Assembly (NCBI GenBank): GCA_023453725.1
Contig: JAEXTB010000262.1
Location: 1 to 10,690 of the forward strand
DNA from: Bacillota bacterium
GTDB taxonomy: Bacteria > Bacillota > Clostridia > Christensenellales > CAG-138
Reading direction: 5' to 3'
Length of the DNA: 10,690 nucleotides
Of the stretch, positions 1 to 6,187 are shown piece by piece (the first letter of the stretch is position 1; every line of letters starts with the position of its first letter). The notes below the pieces were generated by a model. It saw only the letters and a list, made by a program, of their open reading frames with translations. It was not told the origin of the DNA and made no database searches. A program made the translations under genes and the position numbers.

Positions 1-950
1 CCGTAAAGATGGGCGCTGATGCTGCCGCCGCGCAGTACAACGTAGACATCACGTTCGATGGTCCTCCGTCTGAGTCTGAAATCAGCACCCAGATCGACCA
101 GCTCAACGCGGTTCTCGCGAAGAACCCCGCCGCGCTGTGCCTGGCGGCTCTCGACACCGAGTCCGTGACCACGCAGCTCAACGACACCAAGGCAAAGGGT
201 ATCCCCGTTGTCGGCTTTGACTCCGGCGTTCCCAATGCGCCCGAAGGCACCATCGCTTCCACCGCTTCCACCAACAATGAGAATGCGGGCGCAGGCGCTG
301 CCGAAGAAATGTTCAAGATCGAGTCCGTCAAGGCAAAGATCGACGCCGCCACCCCGGAAAGCCCGGTCATCATCGGCGTATTGAGCCAGGATGCCACCTC
401 CGCTTCCGTTGTCGGCCGTACCGTTGGCTTCCTCAACAAGATGGCTGAACTGTGCGAAGGCGTAAAGCCCGGCGAAGTTGCCATCACCGGCCACGACAAG
501 TATGCGAAGGCCGCCACCTCCGGCAAGGTCTCCGTTGAACTCAACATCCTCGTTCCCGCTTCCACCAACACCACCGATGCCCAGACCACCGCACAGGGCT
601 TATTGGCCAAGGCTGGTCTCGCCGGTATCTTCTGCTCCAACGAAGGCACCGTTTCCGGTCTGCTCGCCGCCACCACCGACGGCCAGGATCTCGACCGCAC
701 GAACGGCAAGTACAAGGACATCGCCGTCATCGGCTTTGACGCAGGCGCAAGCCAGAAGAACGCTGTCAAGAACGGCTGGTTCAATGGTTCCATCACCCAG
801 GATCCGTACATGATCGGCTTCCTCGCGGTTGAGCTCGCTGTGAAGGCCATGAACGGCGAAGCTGTTGACGAAATCGTTGACACCGGGTTCCAGTACTACA
901 CCGCCGCCAACATGGACGATGCGAAGATCGCTCCCTTGCTCTACGATTAA
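1..950 (+). CDS. Sugar ABC transporter substrate-binding protein (RbsB-like), 5' truncated
   Basis: This is the C-terminal part (about 315 residues, first full codon at base 3) of a periplasmic-binding-protein type I sugar receptor of the ribose/galactose class (Peripla_BP_4 family). The family captures a monosaccharide outside the membrane and delivers it to an ABC permease. Visible hallmarks are the hinge strand GIPVVGFDSGVP, the segment NNENAGAGAAEEMF that follows the first lobe, and the second-lobe segment VIGFDAGASQKNAVKNGW followed by SITQDPYMIGFLAVE. The signal peptide and first beta strand lie upstream of the window, so the ATG at base 9 is internal and not the start. The gene is rich in C-ending codons (gcc, aac, atc, ctc), as expected for an abundant receptor. 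It ends in a hairpin and is followed on the same strand by fucI, so fucose or a similar sugar is a plausible ligand, but the ligand cannot be read from the sequence. Confidence 0.93.
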   Translation, partial: VKMGADAAAAQYNVDITFDGPPSESEISTQIDQLNAVLAKNPAALCLAALDTESVTTQLNDTKAKGIPVVGFDSGVPNAPEGTIASTASTNNENAGAGAAEEMFKIESVKAKIDAATPESPVIIGVLSQDATSASVVGRTVGFLNKMAELCEGVKPGEVAITGHDKYAKAATSGKVSVELNILVPASTNTTDAQTTAQGLLAKAGLAGIFCSNEGTVSGLLAATTDGQDLDRTNGKYKDIAVIGFDAGASQKNAVKNGWFNGSITQDPYMIGFLAVELAVKAMNGEAVDEIVDTGFQYYTAANMDDAKIAPLLYD

Positions 951-976
951 TCAAGAAGCATAAAGGCAGTCACACA

Positions 977-1006
977 GATGCCCCCCGTCCCTAGGCGGGG
1001 GGCATC
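977..1006 (+). terminator. Hairpin terminator after the sugar-binding protein gene
   Basis: The arm GATGCCCCCC (977-986) pairs perfectly with GGGGGGCATC (997-1006). The 10-nt loop can close by one more G-C pair. It lies 27 nt after the stop codon. The tail (TTCACAAAA) is poor in T, so termination may be incomplete or the hairpin may mainly stabilise the 3' end. It argues against reading fucI upstream of its own promoter, and against the ATG at 978, which lies inside this stem. Confidence 0.7.
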
Positions 1007-1040
1007 TTCACAAAATACCATGCCTACCAGCCATCATTCA

Positions 1041-1049
1041 TGTTATAAT
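1041..1049 (+). promoter_or_regulatory. Predicted extended -10 promoter of fucI
   Basis: TGTTATAAT contains a perfect TATAAT (1044-1049) preceded by the TGn extension. No good -35 hexamer is present at 17 nt spacing (TGCCTA), which is common for extended -10 promoters. The predicted transcript would start near 1056 and have a leader of roughly 85 nt before the fucI ATG. Confidence 0.55.
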
Positions 1050-1089
1050 TTCAGAGGATATACCCCTGCGCGGCAGCGGTGCGGATACG

Positions 1090-1101
1090 CACGCATGCGT
1101 G
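1090..1101 (+). promoter_or_regulatory. 12-bp perfect palindrome in the fucI leader, candidate operator
   Basis: CACGCATGCGTG is its own reverse complement. It sits between the predicted fucI transcription start and the ribosome binding site, where a dimeric repressor could block transcription. No regulator gene for it is visible in the window. It could also be chance. Confidence 0.3.
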
Positions 1102-1139
1102 TGGGAGAATATAGAGAGACACCGCGAAAGGAGTTTACT

Positions 1140-2906
1140 ATGGTAAAGATCGGCATACGCCCCACAATCGACGGCCGCCGGAATGGCGTACGTGAGGCGC
1201 TAGAAGACAAGACGATGGAAATGGCGAGGTCAGCCGCAAAGCTGATTTCTGAACACGTAAAATATCCGGATGGCAGGCCGGTAGAGGTCATCATTGCGGA
1301 TACGACCATCGGCGGCGTATATGAAGCCGCCAAATGCCAGGAGAAGTTCGAGCGCGAGGGCGTGGGCGTAACGCTCACCGTCACTCCCTGCTGGTGCTAT
1401 GGCACGGAAACCATGGATATGGACCCAAAGACCGTCAAGGCTGTCTGGGGCTTTAACGGAACCGAACGCCCCGGCGCGGTGTACCTTGCGGCGGTTCTTT
1501 CCGCTCACGCCCAGAAGGGCCTGCCGGCATTCGGTATCTATGGACGCGATGTGCAGGATCTTTCGGACAACAGCATCCCGGAAGACGTTTCCGAGAAAAT
1601 TCTCCGCTTTGCTCGCGCAGGCGTTGCCGCGGCATCGCTTCGCGCAAAGAGCTACTTGCAGGTTGGTTCCATGTGCATGGGCATTGCAGGCTCCATCCTC
1701 AACCAGGACATGTTCCAGGAATATTTCGGCATGCGCTCCGAATCCGTGGACGAAACCGAGCTCTTACGCCGTATAGACATTGGCATCTATGATCCTGAAG
1801 AATTTGAGCGCGCGCTCAAGTGGACGAAGGAGCATTGCAAGGAAGGGGCTGATCCCAACCCTGCCGACAAACAGTTTACCCGTGAGGAAAAGGACGCACA
1901 GTGGGAATTCTGCGTCAAGTGCATGCTGATCGTGCGTGATCTGATGGTAGGCAACCCCCGGTTGGCCGAGTTGGGCTTTGTGGAAGAAAGCTGCGGACAC
2001 AACGCCATTGCCGCGGGCGTACAGGGGCAGCGCCAGTGGACGGACTACAAGCCGAACTTTGACTTTCTTGAGGCGCTTCTCAACAGCCAGTTCGATTGGA
2101 ACGGCAATCGTCCTTCCTATATCGTTGCGACGGAGAACGACACGCTCAACGGCATGACTATGCTATTCGAGCATCTGTTGACCAACACCCCCGGTATCTT
2201 CGCGGATGTACGCACCTATTGGAGCCCGGCGGCCGTCAAGCGAGTCACCGGCAAGGAACTCACAGGCGACGCGAAAAACGGTATCATCCACCTCGTCAAT
2301 TCCGGCGCCGCTGCGCTTGACGGCACAGGTGCAGCAAAGACTGCTGACGGCAAGCCGACTATCAAGCCTTCCTATGAACTTACACAGGAAGACGCCGAGG
2401 CCTGCCTCAAGGCCACCCGGTGGTGCCCGGCAAACAAGGGGTACTTCCGTGGGGGTGGATTCTCTTCCAACTTCATCGGCGGTACACGCGGCGGCATGCC
2501 AGTCACCATGGCGCGCCTCAACTATGTCAAGGGCCTTGGCCCTGTGCTGCAGCTTGCAGAAGGCTACAGCTGCGAGCTCGACCCCGAAGTCCACGCAAAG
2601 CTCGACGGCCGTACCGATCCCACCTGGCCCACCACCTGGTTTGCCCCGCGCGTCACCGGCAAGGGCGCGTTTACGGACGTTTACAGCGTGATGGCCAACT
2701 GGGGCGCCAACCACGGCGCGTTCTGCTACGGCCATGTGGGCGCGGACCTTATCACGTTCGCTTCCATGCTGCGCATTCCCGTCTCCATGCACAACGTGGA
2801 GAAGGAGAATATATTCCGTCCCGCGGCCTGGGCTGCATTTGGCACGGATGATCTGGAAGCAGCCGATTACCGCGCCTGCAGCGCGTTTGGGCCGCTGTAT
2901 AAGTAA
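1140..2906 (+). CDS. fucI: L-fucose isomerase
   Basis: The 588-residue product matches L-fucose isomerase (EC 5.3.1.25), the cytoplasmic Mn-dependent aldose-ketose isomerase that converts L-fucose to L-fuculose. Related enzymes also accept D-arabinose. The length is close to the E. coli enzyme (591). Recognisable blocks include EESCGHNAIAAGVQGQRQW, VATENDTLNG, FADVRTYWSP, the RGGGFSSNFIGG segment and the C-terminal ACSAFGPLYK. The E. coli metal ligands Glu337, Asp361 and His528 correspond here to Glu332 (in ATENDT), Asp356 (in FADVR) and His525 (in ANHG). The start is the ATG at 1140: AAAGGAG at 1127-1133 lies 6 nt upstream, and the conserved N-terminus MVKIGIRPTIDGRRNG begins there. A longer open frame to 978 would start inside the upstream terminator and lacks a ribosome binding site. 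The gene has its own promoter and terminator. No fuculokinase or aldolase gene is in the window. Confidence 0.97.
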   Translation: MVKIGIRPTIDGRRNGVREALEDKTMEMARSAAKLISEHVKYPDGRPVEVIIADTTIGGVYEAAKCQEKFEREGVGVTLTVTPCWCYGTETMDMDPKTVKAVWGFNGTERPGAVYLAAVLSAHAQKGLPAFGIYGRDVQDLSDNSIPEDVSEKILRFARAGVAAASLRAKSYLQVGSMCMGIAGSILNQDMFQEYFGMRSESVDETELLRRIDIGIYDPEEFERALKWTKEHCKEGADPNPADKQFTREEKDAQWEFCVKCMLIVRDLMVGNPRLAELGFVEESCGHNAIAAGVQGQRQWTDYKPNFDFLEALLNSQFDWNGNRPSYIVATENDTLNGMTMLFEHLLTNTPGIFADVRTYWSPAAVKRVTGKELTGDAKNGIIHLVNSGAAALDGTGAAKTADGKPTIKPSYELTQEDAEACLKATRWCPANKGYFRGGGFSSNFIGGTRGGMPVTMARLNYVKGLGPVLQLAEGYSCELDPEVHAKLDGRTDPTWPTTWFAPRVTGKGAFTDVYSVMANWGANHGAFCYGHVGADLITFASMLRIPVSMHNVEKENIFRPAAWAAFGTDDLEAADYRACSAFGPLYK

Positions 2907-2907
2907 C

Positions 2908-3011
2908 CTGTAAGCGCTCTGCGCTTCTATCAAAAAGATTACAGTATGGGCGCTGCAACCGGCGGCCGTGCGGGGGTAGACTATCCTTGCGCAGGTGATG
3001 GTGCAGCGCCC
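2908..3011 (+). other. Structured 3' region of fucI with two inverted repeats
   Basis: Directly after the stop codon, CTGTAA (2908-2913) can pair with TTACAG (2939-2944), and between them AAGCGC/GCGCTT form a competing small hairpin. Next, GGGCGCTGCA (2948-2957) pairs perfectly with TGCAGCGCCC (3002-3011) around a 44-nt interior. That interior contains a smaller hairpin: TGCG/CGCA outside GGGTA-GAC-TATCC. With the terminator that follows, this gives a folded 3' tail of about 155 nt. I recognise no known RNA family. It may only protect the mRNA 3' end. Confidence 0.4.
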
Positions 3012-3019
3012 AACAACAT

Positions 3020-3065
3020 GTAATAGAAAAGGATGCCTTTTTTGTAGGGCATTCTTTTTTATTAC
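3020..3065 (+). terminator. Long-stem intrinsic terminator after fucI
   Basis: An 18-bp stem is formed by 3020-3037 and 3048-3065 with only two G-U pairs and a 10-nt loop. Its GC-rich apex (GGATGCC with GGCATTC) is flanked by A runs on the left and T runs on the right. This is a classical factor-independent terminator for the plus strand. The A run on the left means it could also act on the minus strand. Confidence 0.85.
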
Positions 3066-3368
3066 ACAGACTGTATGGGATGCATGGAAAAGAAATTCCA
3101 TTGCACTCTTGAAACTCATATAACCTTGATATGTACAGGCATAGTAAGCTGACGGCACATGCTCAAAAACGCCCGCGAACCTTTTTATGAGCGGGTTTCC
3201 ATTTCCCCGCATCAACGTGCATAGAAATAGCTAAGAAATAGCTGTCATAGCCGCAGTTTTTCAACATGAGACAACAAATTGCAAAAATTCATGCACGCAT
3301 GCAGGTATAAACCCAGTTGGTATGGCAATACTCACTGCATCCAAAGTATGACAGGGGAGAGATCAAGC
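3066..3368. other. Intergenic region before the Myb-like gene
   Basis: About 300 bp without a gene. It holds a 10-bp direct repeat with 11-bp period (3223-3243) and a weak hairpin GCCCGC/GCGGGT (3171-3176 and 3191-3196). There is a TATAAA at 3306-3311, but no -35 at proper distance (TTGCAA at 3279 is 21 nt away), so I do not name a promoter. The open frame that runs in from 3279 has no ribosome binding site at its first ATG. Confidence 0.5.
3223..3243 (+). repeat. Tandem 10-bp direct repeat, 11-bp period
   Basis: AGAAATAGCT occurs at 3223-3232 and again at 3234-3243, separated by one base. The period of about one helical turn places both copies on the same face of the DNA, as in many operator sites. 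It lies about 125 bp upstream of the start of the Myb-like gene. Confidence 0.5.
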
Positions 3369-4304
3369 ATGACTGTAGAAAGACACCAATACACACAGCA
3401 ACACTCCGCCCGTCTGGGTTGGAGCGCCCAGGAGGATGCCTTGCTGTTTGAGGCTGTCCGCATTGCCCGCGAGGCCGGAGCGCCGCTCAAAGCGGTGTTT
3501 GACGATGTTGCGGAGCGCACGGGCCGCAGGCCAAACAGCATACGCAATTACTATTACGCACGTGTCAAGCAGGAAAACGGGGGCAACGCGCAGCTCCAGC
3601 ATAACCCCGCATTCGTACCGTTTACCGATGAAGAGATCCACCACCTGCTTACCACGGTGCTCGGCGCGCAGGCGCGCGGAGTTTCCGTGCGGGCCTGTAC
3701 GTTGCAAATGGGAAATGGCGATAACCGCGCTATGCTCCGTTACCAGAACAAGTACCGCTCGCTGCTAAAGAGCAACCCGGCGCTTGTAAGACGCGTCGCC
3801 AAGGAACTTAGGGAACAGGGCCAGTCAGCATTTGACCCGTTCGAAAAGACCACGCCCGTGCGCCGCGCAGGACGGCCGCGCAAACAAAGCGGCAGCCTTC
3901 TCGACGTGGTGGGCGGCGTTGTCAATCAGCTTGACCGCGTAGAGGGACTGGATGTCTCCGCCTTCTTTGAAAGCCTGGGCGCTCTTGCCGTATCCGCGGC
4001 AAAGGGTGCGGCGGCGCAGCAGCGCCTGCAGGCGATGAGCGGCGGAGAGGACATTGCCTTGCTTATGGAAGAAAACCAGGAGTTAAAGGCGCAAGTGAAC
4101 GATCAGAAACAGGAGCTTGCGGCGCAGCGCGAACGGTTCACCACGCTGTTTGGCTATTTCCGGCAACTGATGGACGTCAACCGCGAGTTTTTAGGCATGA
4201 CGTCCGTCACAAAGGTCAGCAGCCTGAGCAACTATATCCGCGAGCTCTCCCGCAACATGGAAGACTGTGAAAAGTGGATGTTTGACGTTACGCCCATGGC
4301 ATAA
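3369..4304 (+). CDS. RsfA/Myb-like DNA-binding protein with AT-hook-like motif and coiled coil
   Basis: A 311-residue putative regulator. Residues 17-69 (W18, ED at 22-23, later GRRPNSIRNYYY) show the tryptophan/acidic-helix pattern of the SANT/Myb-like fold of the RsfA family of prespore regulators. Residues 83-135 (FTDEEIHHLL, later AMLRYQNKYRSLL) look like a second, diverged copy. Residues 164-173 (VRRAGRPRKQ) contain a GRP core flanked by basic residues, resembling an AT-hook for the DNA minor groove. Residues 228-270 (LLMEENQELKAQVNDQKQEL and following) form a likely coiled coil for oligomerisation. The ATG at 3369 is chosen because AGGGGAG (3353-3359) lies 9 nt upstream; further in-frame ATGs from 3279 lack such a site. 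It is flanked by terminators and appears monocistronic. The target is unknown; a sporulation role is inference from the RsfA resemblance. Confidence 0.8.
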   Translation: MTVERHQYTQQHSARLGWSAQEDALLFEAVRIAREAGAPLKAVFDDVAERTGRRPNSIRNYYYARVKQENGGNAQLQHNPAFVPFTDEEIHHLLTTVLGAQARGVSVRACTLQMGNGDNRAMLRYQNKYRSLLKSNPALVRRVAKELREQGQSAFDPFEKTTPVRRAGRPRKQSGSLLDVVGGVVNQLDRVEGLDVSAFFESLGALAVSAAKGAAAQQRLQAMSGGEDIALLMEENQELKAQVNDQKQELAAQRERFTTLFGYFRQLMDVNREFLGMTSVTKVSSLSNYIRELSRNMEDCEKWMFDVTPMA

Positions 4305-4321
4305 CAGCACTGTAAGGATGC

Positions 4322-4356
4322 GAAACAGGCTCCGGAAGTTTCCCGGAGCCTGTTTC
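4322..4356 (+). terminator. Hairpin terminator after the Myb-like gene
   Basis: GAAACAGGCTCCGG (4322-4335) and CCGGAGCCTGTTTC (4343-4356) form a perfect 14-bp stem with a 7-nt loop, 17 nt after the stop codon. The tail (ATTGCGT) has few T, but the A/T base of the stem partly substitutes. Confidence 0.75.
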
Positions 4357-4378
4357 ATTGCGTAAAAAAGGTGCTGAT

Positions 4379-4407
4379 TTCTCACGCGGATCGCGTTAAG
4401 GTATAGG
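4379..4407 (+). promoter_or_regulatory. Weak promoter candidate of the FMN-binding lipoprotein gene, with inverted repeat
   Basis: TTCTCA (4379-4384) and TATAGG (4402-4407) are each 4/6 matches to the vegetative consensus, 17 nt apart. The spacer holds the perfect inverted repeat ACGCG-GAT-CGCGT (4384-4396), positioned where a repressor would block RNA polymerase. Both assignments are tentative. Confidence 0.3.
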
Positions 4408-4457
4408 TAAGCCCTATTTTTGGAATATTAACAGCAAACATACAGGAGGGTCATGAA

Positions 4458-4967
4458 TTGAAAAAAATAGCTCTATTTTTAATTACGGCGCTCGTGCTTA
4501 CTTCGGTATTTGCATGCACGACCAATCCGGGTGTGACGCCCAGCCCTGCAGTAACAGGCGCACCTTCACCGGCAGGGGCAACGGGGGCGCCTGTGGCATC
4601 ACCGGAAACATCTCCCGCCGCATCTCCCGAGATGTCCCCCGGAGCCGGAACGGAAAGCCCCGGCGCTTCACCCAACGCATCCCCGGGTGCCGGGATTACG
4701 GCTTCTGCCAAAGGCTATGGCGGCAATGTCACCGCAACGCTGATGGTTGTAGATGGTAAGATCGGAGACTTTTATCTGGAAGGGCCGGACGAGACGGAGG
4801 GCATAGGCAAAGCGGCATTGGAGACATACAACAAAACGCTTGCCGAACTAAAAGGCAAGCCGCTATCGGAATTTGATCCCTCGAAACTGGACGTGGTCTC
4901 CGGCGCGACAGTCACCTCAACCGCTGCTAAGACGGTGCTGGAAGATGTGATGAGCAAAGCGGGATAA
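4458..4967 (+). CDS. FMN-binding domain lipoprotein
   Basis: A 169-residue exported lipoprotein. Residues 1-20 are a signal peptide (two lysines, a hydrophobic stretch, then VFAC with the lipidated Cys20). Residues about 22-80 are a low-complexity linker of Pro, Ser, Ala, Gly and Thr with repeated ASP and SPG units. Residues about 83-169 form an FMN_bind domain, as in NqrC/RnfG-type proteins. DVVSGAT (145-151) fits the motif recognised by the flavin transferase ApbE, so Thr151 is the expected site of covalent FMN attachment. The protein would thus hold a flavin outside the membrane, tethered by a flexible linker, for electron transfer. The start is TTG at 4458, 7 nt after AGGAGGG (4444-4450). 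An ATG at 4453 is too close to that site and reads into TGA after two codons. No ApbE gene or partner reductase is in the window. It converges on the EamA gene. Confidence 0.9.
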   Translation: MKKIALFLITALVLTSVFACTTNPGVTPSPAVTGAPSPAGATGAPVASPETSPAASPEMSPGAGTESPGASPNASPGAGITASAKGYGGNVTATLMVVDGKIGDFYLEGPDETEGIGKAALETYNKTLAELKGKPLSEFDPSKLDVVSGATVTSTAAKTVLEDVMSKAG

Positions 4968-4985
4968 AGGACAGCAACCTATATA

Positions 4986-5017
4986 AAAAACGGGCAGACC
5001 GTCGTCTGCCCGTTTTT
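4986..5017. terminator. Bidirectional terminator between the lipoprotein and EamA genes
   Basis: AAAAACGGGCAGAC (4986-4999) and GTCTGCCCGTTTTT (5004-5017) pair perfectly over 14 bp around a CGTC loop. A run on the left and T run on the right give a T-tailed hairpin on either strand. It lies 18 nt after the plus-strand stop and 10 nt beyond the minus-strand stop, so it serves both convergent genes. Confidence 0.92.
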
Positions 5018-5027
5018 ATTGCATTCG

Positions 5028-5978
5028 TTATTCCTGCTCGGCAGGCAGCGCGCTTGCGGGCAGGGGGCATTCTTCCTCTGCGATTGTTTGCTTTTTGCGT
5101 AAAAATTTATGCCCAAGCTCGGAAAACACAATGGAGCCTGCAATAAGGCATGCCCCAAGCAGGAAGCGGAGCGTAAAAGGCTCGCTTAAGAACAGGATGC
5201 CGAACAGGAACCCAAACGGTGCTTCCGTGCTCATCAATAAGGAAGCGTGGGAGACAGGCGCATATCTTAGGCCGATGTTCTGCAAAAGCAGCGCAAGCAG
5301 CGTGCATCCTAACCCGAGGTATAAAAGGGAAGAGAGCGTATCCGGCAAAAGCAGCACTTCACGGGCCGGAAACGGTTCGGTAAATGCGCCCACAGCGGCG
5401 GCGCTAAGGGCGGCAAACAAAAACTGCAGCGCGGTGAGCAAAAATACATCCAGACCCTTTTCGGTAAACCGGGCCACCGCAACGATATGTACGGCATATA
5501 AGACGCCGCAGAAAAGCGTGAGCACATCCCCGATGTTAATGCTTAACCCCTGCTGCAGCGCAATGATGCCCACGCCGGCAAGGCACAAAACAGCCGCGGC
5601 AATCGCGTTTGCACCCGGCTTCTTTTTACTGATCAGCCAATGAAACAGGGGCACCAGCACCACATAAACGGATGTAATAAAGGCGTTGTTGCCTGCGGTT
5701 GTAAACGTAAGCCCTAACGTCTGCACATAGTATCCAGCATAGAGCAATACGCCGCACACAAGGCCTGCGATAAGCATCTGCCGGCTCATGTGCACAACTT
5801 TCTTCCATAAGATGCCGCAAAGCACGACTGCCGCAATGGCAAAGCGCAAAGAGAGCAGCCAGTTGACGGGCAAAAGGTCCAAAGAATTCTTCATTACGAC
5901 AAAACCGCTGCCCCAAATAAGGCCCGCAACGAGCAGGGCGGCTTCCGCCAGCATTACCTGTTTTTTTGTAGACTGCAC
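5028..5978 (-). CDS. EamA-family (DMT) membrane transporter
   Basis: A 316-residue integral membrane protein of the drug/metabolite transporter superfamily with two EamA repeats (about residues 10-140 and 150-288) and about ten hydrophobic segments. The opening AEAALLVAGLIWGSGFVVMK is typical of the first EamA helix. The segment TTAGNNAFITSVYVVLVPLF at the end of repeat 1 and its counterpart around SHASLLMSTEAPFGFLFGIL in repeat 2 are family hallmarks. The C-terminus after about residue 290 is charged and likely cytoplasmic. Members export or exchange amino acids and other small metabolites; the substrate here cannot be assigned. The start is GTG at 5978: GAAAGGG (5995-5989) lies 10 nt upstream, while the ATG eight codons further in has no ribosome binding site. 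It is divergent from glnN, so a nitrogen-related role is possible but only inferred. Confidence 0.92.
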   Translation of the reverse strand: MQSTKKQVMLAEAALLVAGLIWGSGFVVMKNSLDLLPVNWLLSLRFAIAAVVLCGILWKKVVHMSRQMLIAGLVCGVLLYAGYYVQTLGLTFTTAGNNAFITSVYVVLVPLFHWLISKKKPGANAIAAAVLCLAGVGIIALQQGLSINIGDVLTLFCGVLYAVHIVAVARFTEKGLDVFLLTALQFLFAALSAAAVGAFTEPFPAREVLLLPDTLSSLLYLGLGCTLLALLLQNIGLRYAPVSHASLLMSTEAPFGFLFGILFLSEPFTLRFLLGACLIAGSIVFSELGHKFLRKKQTIAEEECPLPASALPAEQE

Positions 5979-5999
5979 AAAACCGTATCCCTTTCAAGC

Positions 6000-6011
6000 A
6001 ATACGCGTATT
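6000..6011 (-). promoter_or_regulatory. 12-bp perfect palindrome at the EamA promoter, candidate operator
   Basis: AATACGCGTATT is its own reverse complement. It overlaps the minus-strand -10 element and the predicted transcription start of the EamA gene, a typical repressor position. Confidence 0.35.
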
Positions 6012-6017
6012 ATAGCA
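6009..6017 (-). promoter_or_regulatory. Predicted extended -10 promoter of the EamA gene
   Basis: Read on the minus strand, TGCTATAAT combines a perfect TATAAT (6014-6009) with the TGn extension. The -35 position holds only TTTTCG at 17 nt spacing. The leader to the GTG start would be short, about 25 nt. Confidence 0.6.
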
Positions 6018-6066
6018 CAACTTATGTCTGCCGAAAAAGAGACGCTGTAAATTATAAAAAAAAGCA

Positions 6067-6096
6067 TTGACAAGACAAGCACCAACCATGTAAAGT
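6067..6096 (+). promoter_or_regulatory. Predicted promoter of glnN
   Basis: A perfect TTGACA (6067-6072) is followed after 18 nt by TAAAGT (6091-6096; 4/6 of the -10 consensus). Transcription would begin near 6103, giving a leader of about 85 nt before the glnN ATG. The suboptimal -10 leaves room for activation. Confidence 0.55.
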
Positions 6097-6107
6097 AGTC
6101 ATATCTT

Positions 6108-6161
6108 TAGGGCAGCAAGGGCGCTGTGCTATGTTTAGCACGGCGCCCTCATATTATTTTT
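6108..6161 (+). promoter_or_regulatory. glnN leader: terminator-like hairpin with competing upstream hairpin
   Basis: The arms 6118-6131 and 6136-6149 pair over 14 bp with one G-U (AGGGCGC.GTGCTA with TAGCAC.GCGCCCT) around a TGTT loop. They are followed by ATATTATTTTT (6151-6161), which makes an intrinsic-terminator-like element inside the leader. A different hairpin can form from 6108-6116 and 6123-6131: TAG/CTA, one G-G mismatch, then GCAGC/GCTGT, closing a six-base loop AAGGGC. It uses the whole 5' arm of the terminator, so the two folds exclude each other. This is the layout of a transcription attenuator. The A at loop position 1 and G at position 4 match the loop rule for ANTAR-protein targets, but the usual second hairpin is not seen. 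Confidence 0.5.
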
Positions 6162-6187
6162 GAAAGAAATTGACAGGAGGAAAGAAC

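Noticed and set aside
3101..3137. Vegetative promoter with TTGAAA at 3109
   Set aside because: No acceptable -10 hexamer lies at 16-18 nt spacing.
2163..3215. 350-residue open frame on the minus strand
   Set aside because: It lies antisense across fucI and its terminator, has no recognisable domain, and is explained by base composition. The plus-strand fucI is unmistakable.
6091..6109. First hairpin of a two-hairpin ANTAR target (TAAAG/CTTTA)
   Set aside because: Its loop does not have A1 and G4, and it overlaps the predicted -10, so it would not be transcribed.
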